25,260 nt of DNA from Sulfidibacterium sp964588415. GTDB taxonomy: Bacteria; Bacteroidota; Bacteroidia; Bacteroidales; F082. The notes under the pieces were generated by a model. It was not told the origin of the DNA, did not search any database, and saw only the letters and a list, made by a program, of their open reading frames with translations. Shown here in pieces: positions 1 through 6,660 of this stretch. How positions within the stretch are numbered: position 1 is the first letter of the stretch; the number at the start of each line of letters is the position of its first letter. Position numbers and translations under genes: made by a program. Location of the stretch: NCBI GenBank assembly GCA_964588415.1, contig CAZPPK010000024.1:1-25260 (forward strand), in the 5' to 3' direction.

Positions 1-31
1 AAAAGGGTTAAACTCCATGAGCCAACCCTTT
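1..31 (-). terminator. Probable intrinsic terminator of the tRNA-fMet
   Basis: Bases 2-9 (AAAGGGTT) and 24-31 (AACCCTTT) form a perfect 8-bp inverted repeat. The 14-base loop contains a small CTC/GAG helix. Read on the minus strand, the hairpin begins 6 bases after the tRNA 3' end and finishes in TTTT at the window edge, as expected for a factor-independent terminator. The T-run may continue outside the window, so its strength cannot be judged. Confidence 0.6.
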
Positions 32-36
32 CGTAG

Positions 37-108
37 TAGCGGGGGCAGGATTCGAACCTACGACCTACGGGTTATGAGCCCGCCGAGCTACCACTGCTCC
101 ACCCCGCA
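37..108 (-). tRNA. Initiator tRNA-fMet (anticodon CAT)
   Basis: The minus strand folds into a complete 72-base cloverleaf: 7-bp acceptor, 4-bp D stem with a 7-base D loop, 5-bp anticodon stem with loop CTCATAA, 5-base variable region, and a T arm with loop TTCGAAT. Three features identify the initiator rather than an elongator Met tRNA: three consecutive G-C pairs at the bottom of the anticodon stem (29-41, 30-40, 31-39), an A11-U24 pair, and no Watson-Crick pair at 1-72. Here 1-72 is U opposite U. The discriminator is A. CCA is not encoded (the next bases are CTA), so it must be added after transcription. A promoter-like box lies upstream at 166-197 and a hairpin terminator downstream at 1-31, so the gene looks monocistronic. 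Confidence 0.95.
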
Positions 109-165
109 ATATATCTTGTTTCTACAATGAACGTCTATATTCTCCCCAGTTTTAATTTGGGAGTG

Positions 166-197
166 CAAAGATATATTTTGTTTCTTTGCCAAACAAA
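166..197 (-). promoter_or_regulatory. Bacteroidota-type promoter for tRNA-fMet
   Basis: On the minus strand bases 166-173 read TATCTTTG, a perfect match to the Bacteroidota -7 consensus TAnnTTTG. A TTTG at 194-197 lies 20 bases upstream and fits the -33 element. Transcription would start near base 160, about 50 bases before the tRNA. The -7 box also forms one arm of an inverted repeat (165-171 GCAAAGA, 183-189 TCTTTGC). I see no equally good box for the divergent era gene. Confidence 0.6.
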
Positions 198-214
198 TAA
201 TTTTCAGAAAAATT

Positions 215-1096
215 ATGTCGCACAAAGCAGGGTTCGTCAATATTATTGGCTATCCAAACGTGGGAAAATCAACCCTGATGAACGCCCTTGTGGGTGAAAA
301 GTTGTCTATTATCACATCTAAAGCGCAGACAACCAGGCATCGTATCCTGGGGATTGTGAATGGAGATGATTTTCAAATTGTGTATTCCGACACGCCTGGA
401 ATAATTCGTAATCCTGCCTACAAAATGCACGGCATGATGAATAATTACATCGAAAGTGCTTTGCAGGATGCTGATATTATCCTCCTGATGACAGAACCGG
501 GCTTAAAATTTTCGGAAGAGAAAATTCTGCAAAATGTAGTTTTGTCTTCTGTACCTGTTTTGGTGTTAATCAATAAAATTGACCTATCCAGCCAGGAAGT
601 TGTGGAAGAGCAGATCAGTTATTGGAAAGAACAAATTCCCGAGGCTGAGATAATGCCGATTTCGGCTTTGCAACATTTTAATATCGAAAAAGTGTTCGAT
701 AGCATTTTAGAACGGCTGCCGGAAAGCCCTGCCTATTATCCGAAAGATGAGCTTACTGACAGAAGCGAAAGGTTTTTCGTTACTGAAATGATCAGAGAGA
801 AAATATTTCTGAATTATAAAAAAGAAGTGCCTTATTCCGTGGAAGTTGCTGTGGAACTCTTTCAGGAAACGGAAAAGCTGATTAAGATATTTGCTGTTAT
901 CTTTGTGGAAAGAGACTCTCAAAAAGGAATAATTTTAGGCCATAACGGTAGTGCAATTAAGAAAACTGGAATCATGGCCCGAGAGGCAATTGAAGAATTT
1001 TTCGGCAAAAAAGTTTACCTGCAACTAACTGTTAAAGTGAATAAAGACTGGAGAAACAATGATAATACGCTTGAACGTTTCGGGTATGATCATTGA
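215..1096 (+). CDS. era: GTPase Era
   Basis: Era is an essential membrane-associated GTPase that binds the 3' end of 16S rRNA and helps mature the 30S subunit. The 293-residue length is normal. The N-terminal G domain has all nucleotide motifs: P-loop GYPNVGKS (12-19), switch I threonines near 39-40, DTPG (59-62), NKID (120-123) and SAL (150-152). The C-terminal KH RNA-binding domain is marked by the GHNG loop around residues 242-245. The ATG start gives a standard N-terminus (MSHKAGFVNIIG). The gene leads a cluster with der (first ATG 42 bases after the era stop) and an S4-domain gene, all linked to ribosome assembly or RNA binding, so it is probably the first gene of an operon. Confidence 0.97.
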   Translation: MSHKAGFVNIIGYPNVGKSTLMNALVGEKLSIITSKAQTTRHRILGIVNGDDFQIVYSDTPGIIRNPAYKMHGMMNNYIESALQDADIILLMTEPGLKFSEEKILQNVVLSSVPVLVLINKIDLSSQEVVEEQISYWKEQIPEAEIMPISALQHFNIEKVFDSILERLPESPAYYPKDELTDRSERFFVTEMIREKIFLNYKKEVPYSVEVAVELFQETEKLIKIFAVIFVERDSQKGIILGHNGSAIKKTGIMAREAIEEFFGKKVYLQLTVKVNKDWRNNDNTLERFGYDH

Positions 1097-1138
1097 TTGT
1101 TTTTCAAACTTCTTGTAGATCCAATAAAAAAACTAAAA

Positions 1139-2452
1139 ATGAATAATATTTTAGCCATTGTCGGAAGGCCAAATGTAGGAAAGTCAACGCTTTATAATCG
1201 TCTGACGCAGTCGTCTGCTGCCATTGTGGAATCTCAAAGTGGGGTTACCCGCGACCGTATTTATGGAAAAAGCGACTGGAATGGCGTCGAGTTTTCGGTC
1301 ATAGACACAGGTGGATTTGTTCAGGGGTCTGACGACGTGTTTGAAGAAGAGATCAGGAAGCAGGTGCTTTTTGCGGTAGATGAAGCTGATGTTATTGTTT
1401 TTGTGGTGGATGCACGTGCAGGAGTACATCTGTTGGATGAAGAAGTTGCAGAAATCCTGAGACGTTCTGGGAAAAAGATTTTTTTAGCAGCCAACAAAAT
1501 TGACACTCCCAATCTCGAAGCTCTTACGGGTGAATTTTATTCATTGGGACTGGGTGAAATTTTTCCGGTTTCTGCCGTGACGGGAATGGGGACAGGCGAT
1601 TTGCTCGACGATGTTGTGAAATCATTTGAGATTCCAGAAAATCAGGAAGAATCATTACCGGATTTGCCAAAAATTGCAGTAGTCGGACGTCCCAATGTTG
1701 GAAAATCATCGCTTATCAATACATTTCTGGGTGATGAAAGAAACATTGTTACTCCCGTTGCTGGCACTACCCGCGACTCAATTTATACCCCTTTTAAAGG
1801 CTTCGGATACGAATTTATGCTTGTGGATACGGCAGGACTCCGTAAAAAAGGCAAGGTGTACGAGAACATCGAGTTTTATTCCACATTGCGAACTATTCGT
1901 GCCATAGAGAATTCTGATGTTTGCCTTGTGATGCTGGACGCAAGCCAGGGAATAGAAAAACAGGATATAAGCATATTCCATCTTGCCGAAAAAAACAGGA
2001 AGGGAATAGTTGTTGTTGTCAACAAATGGGATTTGGTGGATAAGTCGAACAATACGCACCTGGAGTTTGAGAAAAGGATCCGGGAGCGTATTGCACCTTT
2101 CAATGATGTACCGATTGTTTTTGTGTCGGTACATGATAAACAACGAATTTTAAAAGTTCTGGATGTTGCTAAGTATGTTTATGAAAAAAGAAGCCGACGG
2201 ATTCCCACTTCCAAATTGAATGAACTTTTTCTCCCTATTATTGAGAAAACCCCGCATCCCATGGCATCTCGCGGTCGCTATATCCGCATAAAATATGTGA
2301 TGCAACTCAAAACGACAACGCCACAGTTTGCTTTTTTCTGCAATCTCCCCGGCGAAGTGAAAGATTCTTATAGTAGGTTTTTGGAAAATCAGCTTAGAAA
2401 GAATTTCGATTTTACCGGAGTGCCCGTTCAGATGTTCTTCAGGGAAAAATAA
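1139..2452 (+). CDS. der: Ribosome biogenesis GTPase Der (EngA)
   Basis: Der carries two tandem GTPase domains and a C-terminal KH-like domain and is needed for 50S subunit assembly. Domain 1 has GRPNVGKS (9-16), DTGG (56-59) and NKID (119-122). Domain 2 has GRPNVGKS (183-190), DTAG (230-233) and NKWD (295-298). Residues from about 355 to 437 form the KH-like domain. The reading frame is open back to a TTG at 1097, but ATG 1139 was chosen because it places the first beta strand (MNNILAIVGRPN) directly at the N-terminus, as in the family, and the 14 extra residues look like read-through of the intergenic region. Length is 437 residues, usual for the shorter Der proteins of this phylum. Probably co-transcribed with era and the following S4 gene. 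Confidence 0.97.
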   Translation: MNNILAIVGRPNVGKSTLYNRLTQSSAAIVESQSGVTRDRIYGKSDWNGVEFSVIDTGGFVQGSDDVFEEEIRKQVLFAVDEADVIVFVVDARAGVHLLDEEVAEILRRSGKKIFLAANKIDTPNLEALTGEFYSLGLGEIFPVSAVTGMGTGDLLDDVVKSFEIPENQEESLPDLPKIAVVGRPNVGKSSLINTFLGDERNIVTPVAGTTRDSIYTPFKGFGYEFMLVDTAGLRKKGKVYENIEFYSTLRTIRAIENSDVCLVMLDASQGIEKQDISIFHLAEKNRKGIVVVVNKWDLVDKSNNTHLEFEKRIRERIAPFNDVPIVFVSVHDKQRILKVLDVAKYVYEKRSRRIPTSKLNELFLPIIEKTPHPMASRGRYIRIKYVMQLKTTTPQFAFFCNLPGEVKDSYSRFLENQLRKNFDFTGVPVQMFFREK

Positions 2453-2464
2453 TTATGACTTGAA

Positions 2465-2851
2465 ATGGATACAATCAGGCTCGACAAATGGCTCTGGACA
2501 GTTCGTCTGTTCAAAACACGTTCTCAGGCAACAGAAGCGTGTAAGGGAGGAAAAATCAAGATGTCGGGTGTGAATGCAAAACCATCAAAAGATATCAAAG
2601 TAGGAGATCAGATTGATATTGTCCATAATGGAATCAGGAAGTCAGTACGTATTAAGCAGATCGGCAACAACCGGGTTGGGCCAAAGTTGGTGTCTGAGCT
2701 GATGGATGATCTTACACCGGTTGAAGAGCTTGAAAAACTGGAAATGGCTCGAAAGATCAACTACGAACGGCGTGATCGAGGAATTGGACGCCCGTCAAAA
2801 AAAGACCGTAGGAATATAGATCGGCTGAAAGATTTTGACAACTCTTTTTAG
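2465..2851 (+). CDS. S4-domain RNA-binding protein, Hsp15/HslR-like
   Basis: A 128-residue basic protein whose N-terminal half is an S4 RNA-binding fold (starts MDTIRLDKWLWTVRLFKTRS; the motif continues to about residue 60). The RLDKWLW signature and the overall size match the Hsp15 (HslR) family. In E. coli Hsp15 binds stalled 50S subunits that carry nascent chain and helps recycle them. The C-terminal tail (about 85-128) is strongly charged, rich in Lys and Arg, and probably disordered. It begins 12 bases after the der stop, which fits one operon of ribosome-handling genes. The exact role in this phylum is inferred from the family. Confidence 0.85.
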   Translation: MDTIRLDKWLWTVRLFKTRSQATEACKGGKIKMSGVNAKPSKDIKVGDQIDIVHNGIRKSVRIKQIGNNRVGPKLVSELMDDLTPVEELEKLEMARKINYERRDRGIGRPSKKDRRNIDRLKDFDNSF

Positions 2852-2964
2852 AGAAAAGATGCTTTCCATACATTCCTTATCATTTCTGACTTAAATTTGG
2901 AATTTTTATATTGTATAACTGTAAATTAAATGCTTTTATACTAAGCGTTCATGTGCTAATTCGC

Positions 2965-2972
2965 TAAATTTG
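2965..2972 (+). promoter_or_regulatory. -7 promoter box (TAAATTTG) for the EEP-family gene
   Basis: A perfect TAnnTTTG box lies in the 166-base gap after the S4 gene, about 45 bases before ATG 3018. The -33 region has no clear TTG. The box covers the TTG at 2970 that could otherwise be taken as an earlier start, which supports ATG 3018. The rest of the gap (2852-2964) is AT-rich and shows no other structure I can support. Confidence 0.45.
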
Positions 2973-3017
2973 CAACAATCTAAAAGTTTTGATTTATTCA
3001 GCCTTAAAGCTTTTGTT

Positions 3018-4076
3018 ATGAAAAAATATTTACTCCTTGTATCGGCAAGTCTATTGTCCCTGCTTTATGTAGGAACATCGTGTTCGAATAGCGAACTGAA
3101 ACCTTTTTCTGCTGCATTTTACAATGTTGAAAATCTTTATGATACCATCGACAACCCGTTGACACGTGATAATGATTATCTTCCTTCCAGCAAGGTAAGC
3201 TGGAATACTGAAAGATATGATCGTAAACTGAATCACATCGCCAGAGTAATGTCTTCCATGGAACCAGAGCATTTTCCAACAGTTTTTGGTCTGGCCGAAG
3301 TGGAAAACCGTCAGGTTGTTGAAGACTTGATCAATACAGGTAAATTAAAGCATGCAGGTTATAAAATTATTCATAAGGACAGTCCAGATAAAAGGGGAAT
3401 TGATGTTGCTTTATTGTATGATCCGAAGGTATTTAAGCCGCTGGTTACCCGTTTTATCCGGTTGAATTTTCCTTCGGAGCCTGATTTCACAACACGTGAT
3501 ATTATTTATACTAAAGGTTTGGTTTATGGTGTTGACACGATTCATATTTTTGTAAATCACTGGGTTTCCAGATATGGCAGCCAGGAACGTACTGACCCCC
3601 TCAGGCGTTTTATAGGTCGCGTAGAAAGACTTATCTGTGACTCTATTTTTAATCAGCAGCCTCATGCTAATATTTTGATAATGGGTGATTTGAATGATAA
3701 TCCCACCGATCCGAGTATCCGGAATTCTCTAGGCGCTATTGAGCCCAAAGAACCGTTGGCAAAGAAGCAGTTGTTCGACCTTGCTGACCTTCCTTTTGGT
3801 AAAGGTGAAGGAAGTTTGTACTACAAAGGCTGGGATCTGTTTGACCAAATCGTTGTTTCTACATCGATGATTGCTGGCCACAATGGAATAAAGGTGGATT
3901 CTCCTTCGGAGGAGATTTTCAAAAAGAGCTGGATGTTATATCAGCCAAAACATGGGCCCGCTGTTCCCAATCGTACTGCTTCATCACGTAGTTATTTTGG
4001 TGGTTATAGCGACCATCTTCCTGTTTTGGTTAAGATGCGTGTGGATATGAGTGGCGAGATTTTTAAAATAATTTAA
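3018..4076 (+). CDS. Exported endonuclease/exonuclease/phosphatase (EEP) family protein, probable lipoprotein
   Basis: A 352-residue member of the metal-dependent EEP superfamily (DNase I, exonuclease III and sphingomyelinase fold). Catalytic and metal residues appear in the expected order: FYNVENLYD (Asn36), GLAEVEN (Glu94), RGIDVALLYDP (Asp129), NHW (His181), MGDLNDNP (Asp224, Asn226) and YSDHLPV (Asp332, His333). The N-terminus is a signal peptide: MKK, a hydrophobic stretch at 4-18, then Cys22 in the context GTSC, so lipidation is likely although Gly at -3 is not the classic lipobox. This places the enzyme outside the cytoplasm, where it may cleave nucleic acid or a phosphodiester substrate; the substrate cannot be read from sequence. 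A TTG 48 bases upstream is in frame but overlaps the promoter box. The gene stands alone, convergent with the CYTH gene. Confidence 0.85.
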   Translation: MKKYLLLVSASLLSLLYVGTSCSNSELKPFSAAFYNVENLYDTIDNPLTRDNDYLPSSKVSWNTERYDRKLNHIARVMSSMEPEHFPTVFGLAEVENRQVVEDLINTGKLKHAGYKIIHKDSPDKRGIDVALLYDPKVFKPLVTRFIRLNFPSEPDFTTRDIIYTKGLVYGVDTIHIFVNHWVSRYGSQERTDPLRRFIGRVERLICDSIFNQQPHANILIMGDLNDNPTDPSIRNSLGAIEPKEPLAKKQLFDLADLPFGKGEGSLYYKGWDLFDQIVVSTSMIAGHNGIKVDSPSEEIFKKSWMLYQPKHGPAVPNRTASSRSYFGGYSDHLPVLVKMRVDMSGEIFKII

Positions 4077-4080
4077 TTCG

Positions 4081-4110
4081 AAAACAAAATATTACAGGTC
4101 ATTTTGTTTT
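4081..4110. terminator. Perfect AT-rich inverted repeat between convergent genes
   Basis: Bases 4081-4090 (AAAACAAAAT) and 4101-4110 (ATTTTGTTTT) are perfect inverse complements around a 10-base loop. They sit 4 bases after the EEP stop and 6 bases before the CYTH stop. The 3' arm supplies a T-rich tail in both directions, so this is probably a weak two-way terminator. The stem has only one GC pair per arm, so the call is moderate. Confidence 0.5.
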
Positions 4111-4116
4111 AAAAGG

Positions 4117-4587
4117 TCACCATGTTTTAAATGGATGCTTGGCTAAGTAGGAATTATAATACCTGATATCGTTGGTAACTTCTTTTCCCAACCATTGTGG
4201 CTTTTCAAAAGAAAAATCTTCATTTGCCAACTCTATTTCTGCCATAAAAAGACCTTTGTTTTCATCATAAAATTCATCAACTTCAAAAGCTAAATGCTCC
4301 TGAGTCGGGATAATGAAACGGGTTTTACGGATCACTCCGGGTTCACAAATTTTTAAAAGTTCGATGGCTTCTTCCTGTGGAATTTCTTTTTCCCATTCAA
4401 ACCGACTTGTCCCGGTTGCATTGGTTTTACCTTTAATGGTAAGAAAAGCTTTATCGCCCCAAGTCCTCACGCGGACAGTCCTTTCCGGTGATGAAGAAAG
4501 ATAACCCTGAATGATCTCGATATTTTTGGTAGCATCACTTTTAAAATCACCATCGACCAAAAACTTTCTTTCAATTTCAAGGGGCAT
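4117..4587 (-). CDS. CYTH-domain protein (triphosphate tunnel metalloenzyme)
   Basis: A 156-residue single-domain protein of the CYTH/triphosphate tunnel family. The diagnostic ExExK motif is at the N-terminus (Glu4, Glu6, Lys8). Alternating charged residues line the rest of the predicted eight-stranded barrel: Arg36, Arg39, Arg41, Lys52, Lys54, Glu64, Glu66, Arg90, Glu102, Asp104, Glu117 and Glu119. Family members hydrolyse inorganic triphosphate or thiamine triphosphate, or cyclise ATP; small bacterial members such as Nitrosomonas NeuTTM are mostly tripolyphosphatases. The start lies 44 bases after the purA stop on the same strand, so it is probably the last gene of a purine/stringent-response cluster. 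The substrate is not resolved; tripolyphosphatase is the most likely activity. Confidence 0.85.
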   Translation of the reverse strand: MPLEIERKFLVDGDFKSDATKNIEIIQGYLSSSPERTVRVRTWGDKAFLTIKGKTNATGTSRFEWEKEIPQEEAIELLKICEPGVIRKTRFIIPTQEHLAFEVDEFYDENKGLFMAEIELANEDFSFEKPQWLGKEVTNDIRYYNSYLAKHPFKTW

Positions 4588-4631
4588 GATATCCGTATTT
4601 TAATGAGCAAAAAATGCCCGGTTGGATCACC

Positions 4632-5924
4632 TTAATTTCTTTTCAGCGTCTGTTTCCTGTCAGGGCCTACAGAAATAAGATTAACGGGGACCCCGGCCTC
4701 TTTTTCAATGAAAAGAATATAGTCTTTTAAACTCTGTGGTAAGTCTTTAAAATCATAAACATCCTCTAAGTTTTCATCCCATCCCGCAAAAGTCTGATAA
4801 ACAGGTTCAATGTTTACATTTCCTATTTCAAATGGAACTTTATCGCAGAGTTTGCCATCAATTTTATAATGTGTGGCAATTTTTATTTCTTTGAATCCAG
4901 AGAGCACATCAACTTTCATCATTTTAAGTTCCGCGACTCCGTTGATCATAATAGCATACTTCAATGCAGGAAGATCAAGCCATCCGCATCTACGTGGTCT
5001 TCCGGTCGTGGCTCCAAATTCATGGCCTTTATTCTGTAACTCTTTTCCAGTTTCATCCATGAGTTCTGTAGGGAAGGGGCCACTTCCGACACGGGTACAA
5101 TAGGCTTTAAAGATACCAAATACCCTTCCAACATCTCCAGGAGCTACTCCTAACCCGTTGCAGACTCCTGCACTCGTGGTGTTGGATGAAGTAACAAAAG
5201 GATACGAGCCAAAGTCAATATCGAGCATAGTTCCCTGGGCGCCTTCGGCCAGGATTTTTTTGTTGTCGATTATGGCCTGATGGAGATAGTATTCGCTGTC
5301 AATTTTTTCGAAATCCCTGAGTATATCTAATTTTTTCAGCCAGATTCTTTCGTATTCTTCAAATTCAAGGCCTTCTATTTTGGCCTGAAGAAATCCCGGA
5401 TCATATAAACCGGCCAGTTTAAAATGCCTTTGCCGGGCTTCCTGATACTTTTCATCGAAAGACGGGCTCTCAATATCGCCAACCCTGATTCCATTTCTTG
5501 AAACTTTATCGGTATAGGCAGGCCCGATGCCTTTCAGTGTCGAGCCAATCTTTCTGTCTCCTTTGGCTTTCTCATAAACTGCATCCAGCAAACGGTGAGT
5601 AGGCAGGATTAGATGTGCTTTTCTTGACAAAAGCACTTTTTTTTTAATGTCAATACCTGTCGGCTTGATCTCTTCAATCTCTTTATCTAGAATATAGGGG
5701 TCAATGATCACTCCGTTTCCGATCACATTGATGCTTTTTGAATTGAAAATCCCTGAAGGAATAGTGTGTAGGACAAATTTTTTGTTTTCGAACTCAATGG
5801 TATGTCCCGCATTGGGCCCACCCTGAAATCGGGCTACAACGTCATAATCAGGAGTCAGTACGTCAACAATTTTACCTTTTCCTTCATCTCCCCACTGAAG
5901 GCCCAACAGAATGTCTATTTTCAT
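4632..5924 (-). CDS. purA: Adenylosuccinate synthetase
   Basis: PurA joins IMP and aspartate using GTP, the committed step to AMP. The 430-residue protein is full length. It starts with the G-loop region (MKIDILLGLQWGDEGKGK) containing the catalytic aspartate, followed by GGPNAGHTI with the catalytic histidine (His41), the IMP-binding stretch KGIGPAYTDK, and the C-terminal guanine-recognition region near VGPDRKQT. It lies between a Fur-family gene and the CYTH gene on the same strand. A perfect -7 box at 5975-5982 suggests its own promoter. PurA is a known target of ppGpp inhibition in other bacteria, which makes the nearby RSH gene noteworthy. Confidence 0.97.
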   Translation of the reverse strand: MKIDILLGLQWGDEGKGKIVDVLTPDYDVVARFQGGPNAGHTIEFENKKFVLHTIPSGIFNSKSINVIGNGVIIDPYILDKEIEEIKPTGIDIKKKVLLSRKAHLILPTHRLLDAVYEKAKGDRKIGSTLKGIGPAYTDKVSRNGIRVGDIESPSFDEKYQEARQRHFKLAGLYDPGFLQAKIEGLEFEEYERIWLKKLDILRDFEKIDSEYYLHQAIIDNKKILAEGAQGTMLDIDFGSYPFVTSSNTTSAGVCNGLGVAPGDVGRVFGIFKAYCTRVGSGPFPTELMDETGKELQNKGHEFGATTGRPRRCGWLDLPALKYAIMINGVAELKMMKVDVLSGFKEIKIATHYKIDGKLCDKVPFEIGNVNIEPVYQTFAGWDENLEDVYDFKDLPQSLKDYILFIEKEAGVPVNLISVGPDRKQTLKRN

Positions 5925-5939
5925 AATAGTGCATTAAAA

Positions 5940-5962
5940 ATGCCCTGCATAATACTGGGCGT
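5940..5962 (-). other. Short hairpin in the purA leader
   Basis: Within the predicted purA 5' untranslated region, GCCC and GGGC pair around an 11-base loop. On the minus strand this 4-bp GC core is followed by TTTTT, like a minimal terminator, and the start codon follows about 15 bases later. The stem is short and has an A-C mismatch on the transcribed strand just outside the core. It could be an attenuator or chance. Confidence 0.25.
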
Positions 5963-5974
5963 ATCATTTTGAGG

Positions 5975-5982
5975 CAAAGTTA
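5975..5982 (-). promoter_or_regulatory. -7 promoter box (TAACTTTG) for purA
   Basis: A perfect TAnnTTTG match on the minus strand, about 50 bases before the purA ATG. No TTG is visible at the -33 position. It would produce a leader of roughly 45 bases that includes the hairpin at 5940-5962. Confidence 0.45.
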
Positions 5983-6027
5983 AAAAGAACCTCGTTATCT
6001 GATAATAAAAATTTGATTTTCTTAGGG

Positions 6028-6495
6028 TCAGCTACTTTCTTGTTTTTTCGATGGTTTCACTTTTCCGTAGAAAGTTAGTGAGTGGTAAGCTACCTCAACG
6101 CCGAGCATTTCTTCAATGGATTTCTTTATCTCCTGGATTCTGGGATCGCAGAATTCTAAAATTGTCCCGTCTTCCATGCTGACGAAATGATCGTGTTGTT
6201 TGTACTTAAATGAGCGCTCAAACTGTGCGCAATTATTGCCAAACTGATGTTTTGTTACAAGATTACAATCCAAAAGAAGTTCAATAGTATTATACAAAGT
6301 AGCACGGCTAACCCTATATTTATTGTTTTTCATTCTGATATAGAGAGTTTCAATATCAAAATGACCTTCAGTAGCATATATTTCTTTGAGAATTGTATAG
6401 CGCTCTGGCGTTTTACGGTGCCCCCTGTTTTCGAGATAATCGGTGAACACTTTCTTTACCGACTCGAAGGTGTCTTTTTTTATTTCTTGTTTCAT
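6028..6495 (-). CDS. Fur-family transcriptional regulator lacking the structural-zinc CxxC motifs
   Basis: A 155-residue Fur-superfamily repressor. The winged-helix DNA-binding domain covers about residues 15-90; the recognition helix is in YRVSRATLYNTIELL (60-74), which is highly characteristic. The dimerisation/metal domain starts at about 95. The HxH of the regulatory metal site is present (His101, His103), as is the following acidic EF (114-115). The two CxxC pairs that hold structural zinc in most Fur, Zur and PerR proteins are absent: the first position reads VSMEDG (105-110) and the C-terminal one YGKVKPSKK. The only cysteines are 77, 89 and 116. The gene lies between the RSH gene and purA on one strand, with an imperfect -7 box (TATTTTG, one base short) upstream at 6527-6533. 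The sensed metal or signal cannot be assigned. Confidence 0.9.
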   Translation of the reverse strand: MKQEIKKDTFESVKKVFTDYLENRGHRKTPERYTILKEIYATEGHFDIETLYIRMKNNKYRVSRATLYNTIELLLDCNLVTKHQFGNNCAQFERSFKYKQHDHFVSMEDGTILEFCDPRIQEIKKSIEEMLGVEVAYHSLTFYGKVKPSKKQESS

Positions 6496-6660
6496 GCCTG
6501 GCGATGAATTTTCAGCCGTAAAAGTACAAAATAAAATTTAAGCAGTTTAAATATAAATTAAAAATGTTTTTCGTTAAGAAATGTTTAAAAATCAAAAGCA
6601 TTCAAATAGCTGCAAAGTTCTGCAATTTTGTAAATTTTATTCAACCTGTGACTTCAGTTA

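Noticed and set aside
1097..1138. Longer der start at TTG 1097
   Set aside because: The added 14 residues do not belong to the family N-terminus, and ATG 1139 fits the first beta strand exactly.
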